NCBI RefSeq assembly: GCF_905147045.1
Contig: NC_065889.1
Span: forward strand, 3,291,001-3,355,000
DNA from: Nymphalis io
Lineage: Eukaryota > Arthropoda > Insecta > Lepidoptera > Nymphalidae
Reading direction: 5' to 3'
Length of the DNA: 64,000 bases
This document shows, piece after piece, positions 50,032 through 59,800 of this stretch. Below the pieces are notes generated by a model. The model was given only the letters and a program-made list of their open reading frames with translations, searched no databases and was not told where the DNA came from. The translations under genes and the position numbers were made by a program. Each line of letters starts with the position of its first letter. Within the stretch, counting starts at the first letter, position 1.

Positions 50032-53000
50032 TGGCCCTGCGCTGCCTCCAGGCCAATATCAACCACTCTGCCAGGGCTCAGGACCTCCTAGTCCAAAGCA
50101 TGGCAGAGTGGCAGATCAACGTGGCGGTGGTATCGGAGCCCTATTTCGTTCCCTCGCGGGACGACTGGGTCTCCGACCACGAACGGGTCGTGGCCATCGT
50201 CGCCCCTGCGGTCGCTGGCGCTCCGGCCATCGAGGGTGTGGCCAGGGGCAGGGGGTGCGTGCTGGCCGTCGTCGGCGGTGTGACGGTCGTCGCCGTCTAC
50301 GCCTCGCCCAGTCGGAGTCTCGCCGAGTTTGAGCAGATGCTGGCAGAGGTCGGGACTCTGATCGGGCAAGCGGCGCCCGCACCGGTGTTGGTCGCGGGGG
50401 ACTTCAACGCCAAATCAACGGCTTGGGGTTCTCCTGTGGCCGATGCCCGGGGTGAGGTGCTCGAGGAGTGGGCGGTCTCGTTGGGGCTGGCGGTCCTCAA
50501 CAGTGGGTCGGAGAGCACGTGCGTGCGGCGGCAGGGCGAATCGATCGTGGACATTACGTTCGCGTCCAACGCCCTGGCCCGCCGTGCTCAAAACTGGAGG
50601 GTCGAGACTGGCGTGGAGACACTGTCGGATCACCGATATATTCGGTTCGATGTCTCTGCGTCGGCTCGTTGGGACGTTCGGCCCACTGTTGTCGGAGGAA
50701 CGGAAGGTCGTCCGCGTTGGTGCCTGGGCCGCCTCGACGGACAGTTGGCGAAGGAGGCGGCCATCGTCGAAGCTTGGGGGGCCGGTTCCGACCCGGTCCT
50801 CCGGATCGACCAGGAGGCCGACCGGATCGACGGCGCCCTGTCCCGAGTGTGCGACGCGGCGATGCCGAGGGCTAAGCCGCACCCGCAACGTCGGCGGGTG
50901 TACTGGTGGCGTCCGGAGCTCCGTCGGCTGCGCAAGGCGTGCGTGGCGGCACGGCGCCGTTACGTTCGGTGTAGGAGACGAAGGGTCCGTGATGACGACG
51001 CGGAGGAGGTCTTCTACACCGGATATAGGACCGCCTGCCAGGCCCTACAGAAGGCCATATCACAGGCCAAAGAGACGGTGTGGGAGGAATGGCTGGAGAC
51101 GCTCAACGGCGATCCGTGGGGGCGTCCGTATCGGGTCGTGAGACAAAAGCTCCGACCCTGGGCTCCTCCGCTGACCAGCAGTCTCCAGCCGCAGCTCTTG
51201 GCGAGGGTTGTGGACACGCTCTTCCCCGAGCGGGGAGAGTTCGTGCCACCGGCCATGGCGCCGCCCGCGAGCAGGCCCCAAGAGGAGGACGACGGGTCAC
51301 CGGTGACTCCGATCACCGAGGCGGAACTGCAGGCGGCTGTCATCAGACTAGGGTCGAAAAAGACAGCCCCTGGGCCCGACGGAATCCCCGGTCGAGCCCT
51401 GAAGATCGCGTCGGAGGAACTCGGCGAGAGCATGCGGCGCCTCTTCACCGCATGCCTGTCTCAGGGTAGGTTCCCGCGACGGTGGAAAACGGGCACGCTC
51501 GTTCTGATCCGCAAGGACGGGCGTCCGTCCGATCAGCCGTCAGCCTACCGCCCGATCGTGTTGCTCGACGAGGTGAGCAAGCTCTTCGAGCGGGTGCTCG
51601 CTGCCCGTCTCGTCGGCAGTATGGAGCCGGGACTCGACGAGCGGCAATACGGGTTCCGCCCCGGCCGCTCGACGCTCGACGCGATCGCCAGGGTGAGGGG
51701 CCTGGCCGAGGAGGAGGTGTCTCGGGGCGGGGTTGTGTTGGCAGTGTCGCTGGATATTTCCAATGCCTTCAACACGCTGCCCTGGGAAACGGTGATGGAG
51801 GCCCTGCGGTTCCACGGTGTGCCGGGCTACCTGCGGCGTACCGTGGCCGATTACTTCTCGGGCAGGGCGGTGGCCTTCCCGACTGCGGACGGATGGGCCG
51901 TCAGGTCGTTGTCGTGCGGTGTTCCGCAGGGGTCGGTACTAGGACCGCTCCTGTGGTGCATCGGCTACGACTGGGTGCTGCGCGGGGCCACGTTGCGGGG
52001 GGTCAGCGTCACGTGCTACGCTGACGACACCCTCGTGTCGGCCCGCGGCAGTTCATACCGGGAGGCGGCCTATCGCGCCACGGCTGGGGTGGCGCACGTA
52101 GTCCACCGAATCCGCGCGTTGGGCCTCGAGGTGGCCCTACACAAATCCGAGGCCCTCGTCTTTCACGGGCCTCGGAACGCGCCACCTCCGGGGGCGGCGA
52201 TAACGGTGGGCGGAACTTCCATCGCCGTCGGGTCGACGATGAAGTACCTGGGACTCGTGCTCGACGGCAGGTGGAAGTTCGAAGAGCACTTCCGGCGCTT
52301 GGCCCCAAAGTTGGTGGCTGCAGCCGGGGCGCTAGGGAGGATCCTCCCGAACGTGGGTGGGCCAGGAGGTGCCTGCAGGCGCTTGTACACCGGCGTCGTG
52401 CGCTCGATGGCGCTCTACGGGGCGCCGATATGGGCGGACGCTCTGAGCGCCCGTAACGTCGCCTCGCTGCGACGTCCGCAGCGAGCGATGGCGCTCAGAG
52501 CGGCTCGGGCGTACCGCACGGTGTCGTACACCGCGGCGTGCCTGCTCGCCGGAAGCCCGCCATGGGACCTCGAGGCCGAGGCTAACTCGAGGGTCTATTG
52601 GCGGATCAAGGCGGCAGTGAGAGCGGAGGAGAACCGGCCCCACCCACGTGAGGTTCGGACGTGGCGAGAGGAGGCCCGCGAGAGGGTATTCGCCGAGTGG
52701 TCGGAGAGACTGGGTGTCCCGGGTGCTAGCCGGGACCTCGTTGCGGCCATTCGGCCGGTGCTGAGGAAGTGGGTCGAGCGCAAGCACGGCCCACCCACGT
52801 ATCACCTCACACAGCTTTTGACCGGCCACGGTTGTTTCGGCCGGTACCTGCGTGAGGTGGTCGGTAGGGAGCCGACGGTGGAGTGCCACCATTGTGGCGG
52901 AGGAGCCGTGGATACGGCGGAACACACGCGCGTAGAGTGCCCGGCTTGGGCGGAGCCTCGCGCGGTCCTATCCACGGCTGTAGGTGGGGACCTGTCGCTT

Positions 53001-53195
53001 CCGGCCGTCGTCGAGAAGATGGCCGGAAGCGAAGAGATCTGGGCGGCAGTGTCACGGTTCAGCGCATGTGTCATGTCGCAAAAGGAGGAGGCAGAGCGGG
53101 AGCGGGAGGACGACGTGGACTCGCTCCCGCAACGAAGAAGGAGACCTCTTCGACGGCGACGTGCCTTCGCAGGCCGGACGCTGCCGCAGAGTTAA
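50031..53195 (+). CDS. ORF2 endonuclease / reverse transcriptase of the R1-clade element
   Basis: 1054 aa from ATG 50031, which shares its A with the ORF1 stop (TGATG). The frame is open upstream, but only through a GTG. It has an N-terminal apurinic-type endonuclease (residues 1 to about 225): LQANINHSARAQDLL, VVSEPYFVP, VAGDFNAKSTAWG (D124) and the SDH motif (199-201). The reverse transcriptase (about 430-720) has TAPGPDGIPG, QYGFRPGRSTLDAI, VSLDISNAF (D575), GVPQGSVLGPLLW and CYADDTLV (YADD 663-666). A C-terminal CCHC finger starts at C952 (CHHCGG...EHTRVEC). All key catalytic residues are present, so the enzyme could be active. It cuts the target and primes cDNA synthesis there. Confidence 0.92.
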   Translation: MALRCLQANINHSARAQDLLVQSMAEWQINVAVVSEPYFVPSRDDWVSDHERVVAIVAPAVAGAPAIEGVARGRGCVLAVVGGVTVVAVYASPSRSLAEFEQMLAEVGTLIGQAAPAPVLVAGDFNAKSTAWGSPVADARGEVLEEWAVSLGLAVLNSGSESTCVRRQGESIVDITFASNALARRAQNWRVETGVETLSDHRYIRFDVSASARWDVRPTVVGGTEGRPRWCLGRLDGQLAKEAAIVEAWGAGSDPVLRIDQEADRIDGALSRVCDAAMPRAKPHPQRRRVYWWRPELRRLRKACVAARRRYVRCRRRRVRDDDAEEVFYTGYRTACQALQKAISQAKETVWEEWLETLNGDPWGRPYRVVRQKLRPWAPPLTSSLQPQLLARVVDTLFPERGEFVPPAMAPPASRPQEEDDGSPVTPITEAELQAAVIRLGSKKTAPGPDGIPGRALKIASEELGESMRRLFTACLSQGRFPRRWKTGTLVLIRKDGRPSDQPSAYRPIVLLDEVSKLFERVLAARLVGSMEPGLDERQYGFRPGRSTLDAIARVRGLAEEEVSRGGVVLAVSLDISNAFNTLPWETVMEALRFHGVPGYLRRTVADYFSGRAVAFPTADGWAVRSLSCGVPQGSVLGPLLWCIGYDWVLRGATLRGVSVTCYADDTLVSARGSSYREAAYRATAGVAHVVHRIRALGLEVALHKSEALVFHGPRNAPPPGAAITVGGTSIAVGSTMKYLGLVLDGRWKFEEHFRRLAPKLVAAAGALGRILPNVGGPGGACRRLYTGVVRSMALYGAPIWADALSARNVASLRRPQRAMALRAARAYRTVSYTAACLLAGSPPWDLEAEANSRVYWRIKAAVRAEENRPHPREVRTWREEARERVFAEWSERLGVPGASRDLVAAIRPVLRKWVERKHGPPTYHLTQLLTGHGCFGRYLREVVGREPTVECHHCGGGAVDTAEHTRVECPAWAEPRAVLSTAVGGDLSLPAVVEKMAGSEEIWAAVSRFSACVMSQKEEAEREREDDVDSLPQRRRRPLRRRRAFAGRTLPQS

Positions 53196-53552
53196 GGTGT
53201 GGTTGGCGGCGGAGCCAGTCTGTTGATCCGCCGCGGGGCTTCAAGCCCTGACGCCCAGCCTCCAGTGGCGGACTCGGGGGAGTCCGTCACGTAACAGGAC
53301 GGAGGCACAGAGAGGAGGGAGGCGCGCCCCAACATCCTGGCGCGCTCTCGAGATGGGTCGCCTTGTGGCGACGACCGCTGGCGGGGTTGCGGTTGTAAGT
53401 CACAACGTTCCCGTGACCCCGCCGCCTTGCGGAGAGGCGGAAATCCGGGGAGGTTTTAGTGGGTAGGACGGTGGCCCTCTGCCCCGTGAGTCCCACATAC
53501 CCGTCCCGGTCCCCCCGGACCGGGCGGCAGGCGTAAATGCCTTTCCTCCCCG

Positions 53553-53623
<71 letters not shown>
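53196..53623 (+). other. 3' UTR, hairpins and 71-nt A tail of the R1-clade element
   Basis: The 3' end contains a strong hairpin, CCCGGTCC-CCCC-GGACCGGG (53505-53524). A small hairpin, AGGC-GTAAAT-GCCT (53529-53542), follows, then TTTCCTCCCCG and the A run from 53553. A similar hairpin pair precedes the tails of the fragments at 25.8, 26.9 and 54.8 kb. Confidence 0.75.
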
Positions 53624-53625
<2 letters not shown>

Positions 53626-54224
53626 AGTAGCTAACCTTCACGTACTTAATATGAAATGTTCTCATCTCCATGTATAGATAAATTTATACGTATCCTATCC
53701 GCCACTTTAATCATCAGTTTTCTAATGATGTCACTAATTATGAAAATTAAATAACGTTGAACACAATAAATAAATGAACGAACTCATTCCAAATTTAATT
53801 TCGGCTGGTGGAGTTAATACAATGCAACATTAAGTTATGTTAATTTAATAAGAGATAAAAATACATTCTTTATATATTTTTAATGAGCAAAAATATTAAC
53901 GATTTAAATACAAAGCTTACATAGTGTAAGAATTAGGTTATATGTTACCTATACGTAACATTTCAGTAAACAAAAGGCTGTCGAGAGTTTTGAAAGTTTA
54001 TTGTCTTTGACACATATACATATTAATAACTGCATAATAGGCTCTATAAAAAGTATCCTCGCCCTGTTTATGTTATGACTAATTTATTTTTAATAGATAT
54101 ATCCAGTTATGACGTCATAATTCACACTTCATATCTAACACATCGTGAAACAATGCGTAAGAAATATATAGTGATATAAATACATACTGATTATTATTTT
54201 CCCTTTTTTTGTTGTACGACGTCA

Positions 54225-54815
54225 TTGTCGTCTCTGCTCTCCCTCAGCCCCGACGCCCGTGGCTTAAAAGATAGGGTGTAATCCTGGGGCCATGGATGCG
54301 TGAGGGGTCTCGTGTGTCTTTTTTGAGACGGCCCTTAAGAGGACGGCAGCCGAGACGGCGCAGTGCTGCAGTACACATAAGCGAGGAGTGCGGGGTGGGG
54401 GGGTAGATTACTTTCGCCCTTGAGGAGAGCCCCGCCGAGGCACGAGAGGGGCTCTGCAGAGTCGTTACATCAACGCGATCCCACGGCCTCTCCAGTTCGT
54501 ACCGTGGACAGTGGTTTTAGGGCAAGAATCACACATAGCTCGGTTTCCACCTGTCGGTCTCATCATGCGAGAGTGTCATACCTCAGAAGGACGCGGAATG
54601 GCGTGAAAAAAGTAGATCAGGGAAAAATCATCAGCGCTAAGTGCACTTTCGAAGAGTTCTCTGTATCCGGGTAACTCATGTGACGCCCCCAAAGAGACAG
54701 ATTGGGTACCACTGGCTTTAGTAGGTATACCAGCGCACTTGGCGATAGCGATTCATATCCACTCCTCCATTTAATGTAGGGGAAAGGTGGTTTTTTACCG
54801 AGATAAAAAACGCTT
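54225..54815 (+). mobile_element. Internally deleted R1-clade relative (non-autonomous)
   Basis: About 590 bp of GC-rich DNA. The first 230 bases match no coding region I know and may be a 5' UTR. At 54568-54610 the + strand encodes CESVIPQKDAEWRE, the ORF2 C-terminal motif seen at 26.1 kb (CESVMSQKDAAERQRE). The 3' UTR follows (TGGGTACCACTGGCTTTAGT, partial hairpin CCTCCAT-TTA-ATGTAGG, end TTTTTTACCGAGATAAAAAA). The body of ORF2 is missing. Confidence 0.6.
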
Positions 54816-55343
54816 AACATTAATATATTAATTTTTATAATACATTATTTTAGTGAAATAATAAATACAATTACAGGTGAGAACATTGAGAAAGCTTTTT
54901 CTCATTATTTAAGTGTATTAAAATCAAAAAGTAGGCCCTACCAAGCAATTTCCCACAAAGAAAATTACAGCTTATTACAATTTGGGAATAGTTTTGGGAT
55001 GCCTCAGACTAAGTACCAGTATTTAAAAAAAGTCGGCCACTTAGCAAATTGTAATAATATAGCCGTCAGGTTTCTTTTAAGCAAGCGTGCTACACCCTAG
55101 ACCGTGTCAATGCTTAAGATCAGGCAAGTCAACGGTTAAACGCTTGCCTACTAAGTGTAGAAAAAAGTCTGTTTAACAGGTCTGTAAGGTACTATCGACA
55201 TTTAATTAAACGAAAATTAAAATATACTATTGTCGAATAGGCTTTTAAAAACACTTTATCATATTATTTTAGAATATAAATGTAATTGTAAAGCTTACAT
55301 TATCTTTATAAAAGACATTTTAAATGTATCGCCATAGTACTAA

Positions 55344-55600
55344 TTTACTGGTGATGGCTTTGTGCAAGCTCGTGTGGGTGGGTACCACCCACTCATCAGA
55401 TATTCTACCGCAAAACAGCAGTACTTGGTATTGTTGTGTTCCGGTTTGAAGGGAAGTGTAATTACAGGCATAAGAGACATAACATCTTAGTTCCCAAGGT
55501 TGGTGGCACATTGGCGATGTAAGCAATGGATAACATTTCTTACAATGCCAATGTAACCATCAGGCCCATATGCTCGTCCGCCTACCTATACTATAAAAAA
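55344..55600 (+). mobile_element. Family D retroposon with small deletions
   Basis: Starts TTACTGGTGATGGCTTTGTG and ends CCTATACTATAAAAAA. The GTGAGTGAGCCA part and the TCTAAGGGCGTTTGGTGACC part are deleted. Confidence 0.82.
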
Positions 55601-56886
55601 TATATATTAATACTATTTAGATTAATCGTACATATTTATTGGAAATGTATCACTTTGAATAAAATAAGTCTTATATATTATAGTTTGTATGACTATAAAT
55701 GTTGTGAACAACCTTACTTTACTTTGCCTTTTAAATCGAGATGTACCTATTAAGATAGCATTTAATTCCTGCCTTGACACTTGGCCATAGTGTGTCGCGA
55801 TCAATCGCAATGCTAAGGTCTATATACCACTTTTATGCATTAAACAGAAATAGGAATGGAAGATGAAAAGAAATAGGATAAATCATATATAAAATAAATC
55901 TGCATTACTGTATATAAAGATTAAAAAACACCGTCATGTTTGTGATGAAACATATTTTGCGGAAGTAAATTATGTACTCATACATATGTATATATCTTGG
56001 CATTGGATGAGCGTGATTAATTTAGTTGCAAATCTTTTTCAACTTTCAATTGCCTTAAACGACGACATCTCTTAACCTTTAAGAACTCGTTAAGTTTTAC
56101 GATAACTAGTTATCGTCCCAATCGTATGTTTCATTTTAACTATAAATCATTTTATTTTAAAACATACGATCAGTGTGACTTAGCAAACACGATATACTGA
56201 TAGTAAAATAATAGATAGTTAAAAATATCTGCATAACTTGCAATTTATAAGAATGTTCGACTAACGATGTATGATGATGCTACATTAATTATGACATGTC
56301 AGAGAGGTGTTATTGCAATTGAATTGAAAATAATTTAATTAACCGTATATCCTTTAATTTAATAAGGTAGTTCGTTAATCGAATTGTTAGCTATTTACTG
56401 CTCTAATTATTTTAACTTCATAATTAATTGACAATCCAATATTTCTAAATATGAAAATAATTTACTACTTAAAAACTGAGGATTGCAAATTTGATATCTC
56501 AAGGGTGAGTTAACGTTCAGGTCAATGAAGTAATTTGTAATTTTTCAATGTTATGAAAAAGTGGATATATATATTTTTAATTACATTCTTGATTACTTTT
56601 TTAGACATATAGTCTAAAAAAAGTATAAGATTTATAAAATGATATTTTTTATAATTATTTAAATAATTATATTCTACTCAAAAATCGTGACAAATATAGT
56701 TTTTCAAAAATATAATTTCAATATAACGATCATAATTAGATATATCTATTTAAAAATCATTTTATTTTCTGTTTTATTATTGTTCAGGTTATCTTAAGGT
56801 ATGAAATAAAATACGCTTGTTGTTTTAAATCTTAAAGTATATTAACTTATCAAGTCTTAGGTGTAACTTATATATTTATCACTAGC

Positions 56887-59800
56887 TTAGGATCTCGCCT
56901 TAGGAGCTGGCGCGGCGTCTTCAGAGTCCTTGTACCAGTCCTCGCTGTAAGAAAATTATTTAAATATATTTTAGAATACTTAAAACCAGGAAATATCAGG
57001 AAAACAATTTCGAATTCGTAATGAAATGGTCAAAGATATTATACATTTAAGTTCCATGTACGTAATGAAAATACTGCGATATTGCGGGTAGTAATTGAGT
57101 AAAAATTTACATTTATTTATCATTAAAATGTCAACGTTTAAAATTGTATGTTACTTACCATCCACGGACATTCTCAGGTGCGTCACATTTCTGGCTCTCC
57201 TCATTGTAAACCTCTCCGACTTGGCAACCAAGGTCACGAGGCTCAACGCCGTTCAAGCATACGTAGAAACGTTGGCAGTCATTGGGGTGCGGGAATTTGG
57301 GATGGGCGACCGCCTGACCTTGAGGGTCAGCCACTTGATCCTTGGGGCACTCAAAACCATCCTTGGTCTTTTCTGCAATGAATAATGTTAATCTGTTTAG
57401 TTAGCTTACTTACTTATAATAAATATATAGTTTTTAAATTTTAATTTAATATTGTTTATGGCAAAAATATCTTATAAATAACATATAAATAACAAAGGAA
57501 TATTCAGCTCTAAATAAAAATAATATTTTAATATTAAATTCAAATATGATATTGCATTGGAATCGGTTATAAAATATATAACGTTATATATTTAATTACT
57601 AATTATACATTCATATTGAAATAGGGCAATCTTAATAAAAGGTCGCGAAAGATATAAATAGGGGATCATTCAGATGTATTAAAACAGTGAATGCAACTTA
57701 TAGAAGGGCACGTTGAACAGCCTCACAGCTGTGTATGATTACGTGGCAACGCATTTATATCAGCTCCGAGCTCTGTGCCAGTGACCGCCTAAGTGAGAGG
57801 CTAGGTAATCGACATGAATGCTCGTGGAGACTAATGGCTGGTATTGTGTCAATTTGTTTACAGATACTAAAGCTTGGTGCAATGACTGGCTGTATTAGTC
57901 ATTGTTACAGAAATGTAATAAATGATTCATTTATATGATTATAATTTATGGGCAAGATATTCATTGTGATAAATAGATAGAGATAAATTAAAATGTTACA
58001 ATATATTTTCATTAAAGAAATATATTGTAACATTTTAATTTATCTACGCCTTATAGAGTAACAAAAAGTTACACTATATTTTTTAATATATCTCGGTATC
58101 ATGATAATTTATACACAGATTGCTTTTCATACTCTCTGGTATCAAGAATTGTGAAAATCTGTCTTCAAAGCCAAAGTGCAATAAGTCTTGCAAAAATTTT
58201 TAAAGTATTATCTTAGTCTCTGTATATATTTATGACGATTCTAGAAAATGATCTAAGATTGAACCATCATACTTCTCTCAGAAAAAAAAGTTGACATTCG
58301 AAATCGCTATAGTGAATTATTACTTTAATAATATATGCCATAGATAAATAGAATATAAGGGCTATTGAATATCATCTATATTAGTATACAAATTAATTTT
58401 AACAATAATTCATTTCTTAAAAATATGTGTAACTAAAGTTATGTACTTACTTTCCTGGGCGATACATCCTTGTCTGCCAGCAGAATCGGGCCACACACAT
58501 GTACCGGAGTACTCATCGAAATGCAGACCAGCGGTACACTTGACCTCGATAGCATCACCTTCAATACAGTTGTAGAAGATGTTGCAGACGGAGGGGTCAG
58601 GGTGGGCGAAGAAACCGTTACGACGTGGGCACTGGCTGTTGGCCTTGGGGGGTTCTGGTGAGAGAAATAGAATATAGTAGATATAGTTGTATGTTTTTGG
58701 TTTAATTTGAGTGCCTGTAGAAAAAATTATAAAATCACTTTAATAATTACTTATTAAAGTAGATATAATGTGATTTATGATAGTACTGTGAGATATTGCA
58801 AAAAGAAACCAAGGCAAGCGGTCGAAACGACTTTTGAAATCAAATTATTAATAAAAGTGTAAGAGTTGCATCATCTTTGAGTCGACATAACTTCAACACT
58901 AGAAATGGGGATAAAAGCATTAATAAATATCGTAAACCTTGAAATCGTACTGGTTGCGACGTTGAGGTCATATTCTAGGTAACCATTTAAAAGTTCAGGA
59001 AGTAACAAATAAGTTTTCATTTCTAGATATCAAGAATTTCGAACGTCGATCACTATTTTTACATTGTTCCGTTCTCGACCAATTCGCCTTGATCCAACAA
59101 GTTGATTTGTCCGTTATTGAATTCCTTTCACGTCCCATTAAAATGCCTACAGACGTACAATATCTACAAGGACCATACTTATACTTAAGTAAGACGACTT
59201 ATTTATACTTAAATGTTATAGGAAAGGTAAATTACATGCTTTTCAAACAAGTCACGCGCACTTGACTGCGGAATTCCATGCAAATATATCTTTAAAAAAA
59301 CTACTAAGAAGTACTATTCATCTGTAAATAGAATCATGATACTGGTTGATCATGAAAATAATTAAACAAATAAGGCTGTTTTATTGTCATATAATTCACT
59401 TTTATAAAAGTCTAGCGAGAATGTTTTGCAACGTACGCTTGATATTGCATGCTGTTTGTATTTTTTTGTTATCAATTATTTGATACGACTCAGGTTTCAC
59501 TTTTTGTTCTCAGATAACATAATGCCAATAATCTTCTCGTACATAAAGCTAATGTATGGGCTTTATGTAAATTGGTTTAGCAGTTTTTTTATTTATGCAT
59601 TACAAAAAAAAACATCTGCTTATTTATAAGTATACATAGATAAAATATGGCGTGTTGAATAAAAGCGACATTCTAAATTATGTTCATGTAAATATTACAT
59701 GACAATCACGACTCTGATTGATCTAGAAAATCATCAGGGTGTGACCTAGGTGGTCAAAGGTGGACAGGACACTTTCATTTCTGGCACGGTTGCGTTGAAT

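Larger units (their letters stand above)
47182..53639 (+). mobile_element. Full-length, apparently intact R1-clade non-LTR retrotransposon
   Basis: The element is 47199-53622, with perfect AGGAGTAGCTAACCTTC duplications at 47182-47198 and 53623-53639. Layout: a 5' UTR of about 718 nt with a long T-rich tract (47400-47550), ORF1 47917-50031, ORF2 50031-53195, a 3' UTR of about 357 nt, and 71 A residues (53553-53623, the last shared with the duplication). Both ORFs are open from end to end. Composition is GC-rich while the flanks are AT-rich, marking it as a recent arrival. The clade call rests on the ORF2 wording (QANINHS...EPY, AEHTRVECPAW, MSQKEEAERERE). Unlike R1 itself or telomeric TRAS/SART, it sits in ordinary intergenic DNA with no rDNA or TTAGG repeats around. 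Confidence 0.93.
37200..56760. other. 20-kb intergenic region between the two obst-A-type genes
   Basis: Holds the R1-clade element (47199-53622), its relative at 54.2 kb, LINE tails at 40.4, 42.5, 44.5 and 46.0 kb, and family C and D retroposons. The rest is AT-rich and unassigned. No complete host gene is supported. The GC island at 43.7 kb and the exon-like frame at 37.6 kb are the only non-repeat items that stand out. Confidence 0.6.

Noticed and set aside
53456..53671. Minus-strand frame with poly-Phe
   Set aside because: It is the A tail of the retrotransposon read backwards.
57095..57385. Plus-strand frame of 96 codons
   Set aside because: Antisense shadow of obst-A exon 4. Similar antisense frames occur opposite the other chitin-binding exons (3888-4136, 8019-8225, 58470-58661, 60135-60338).
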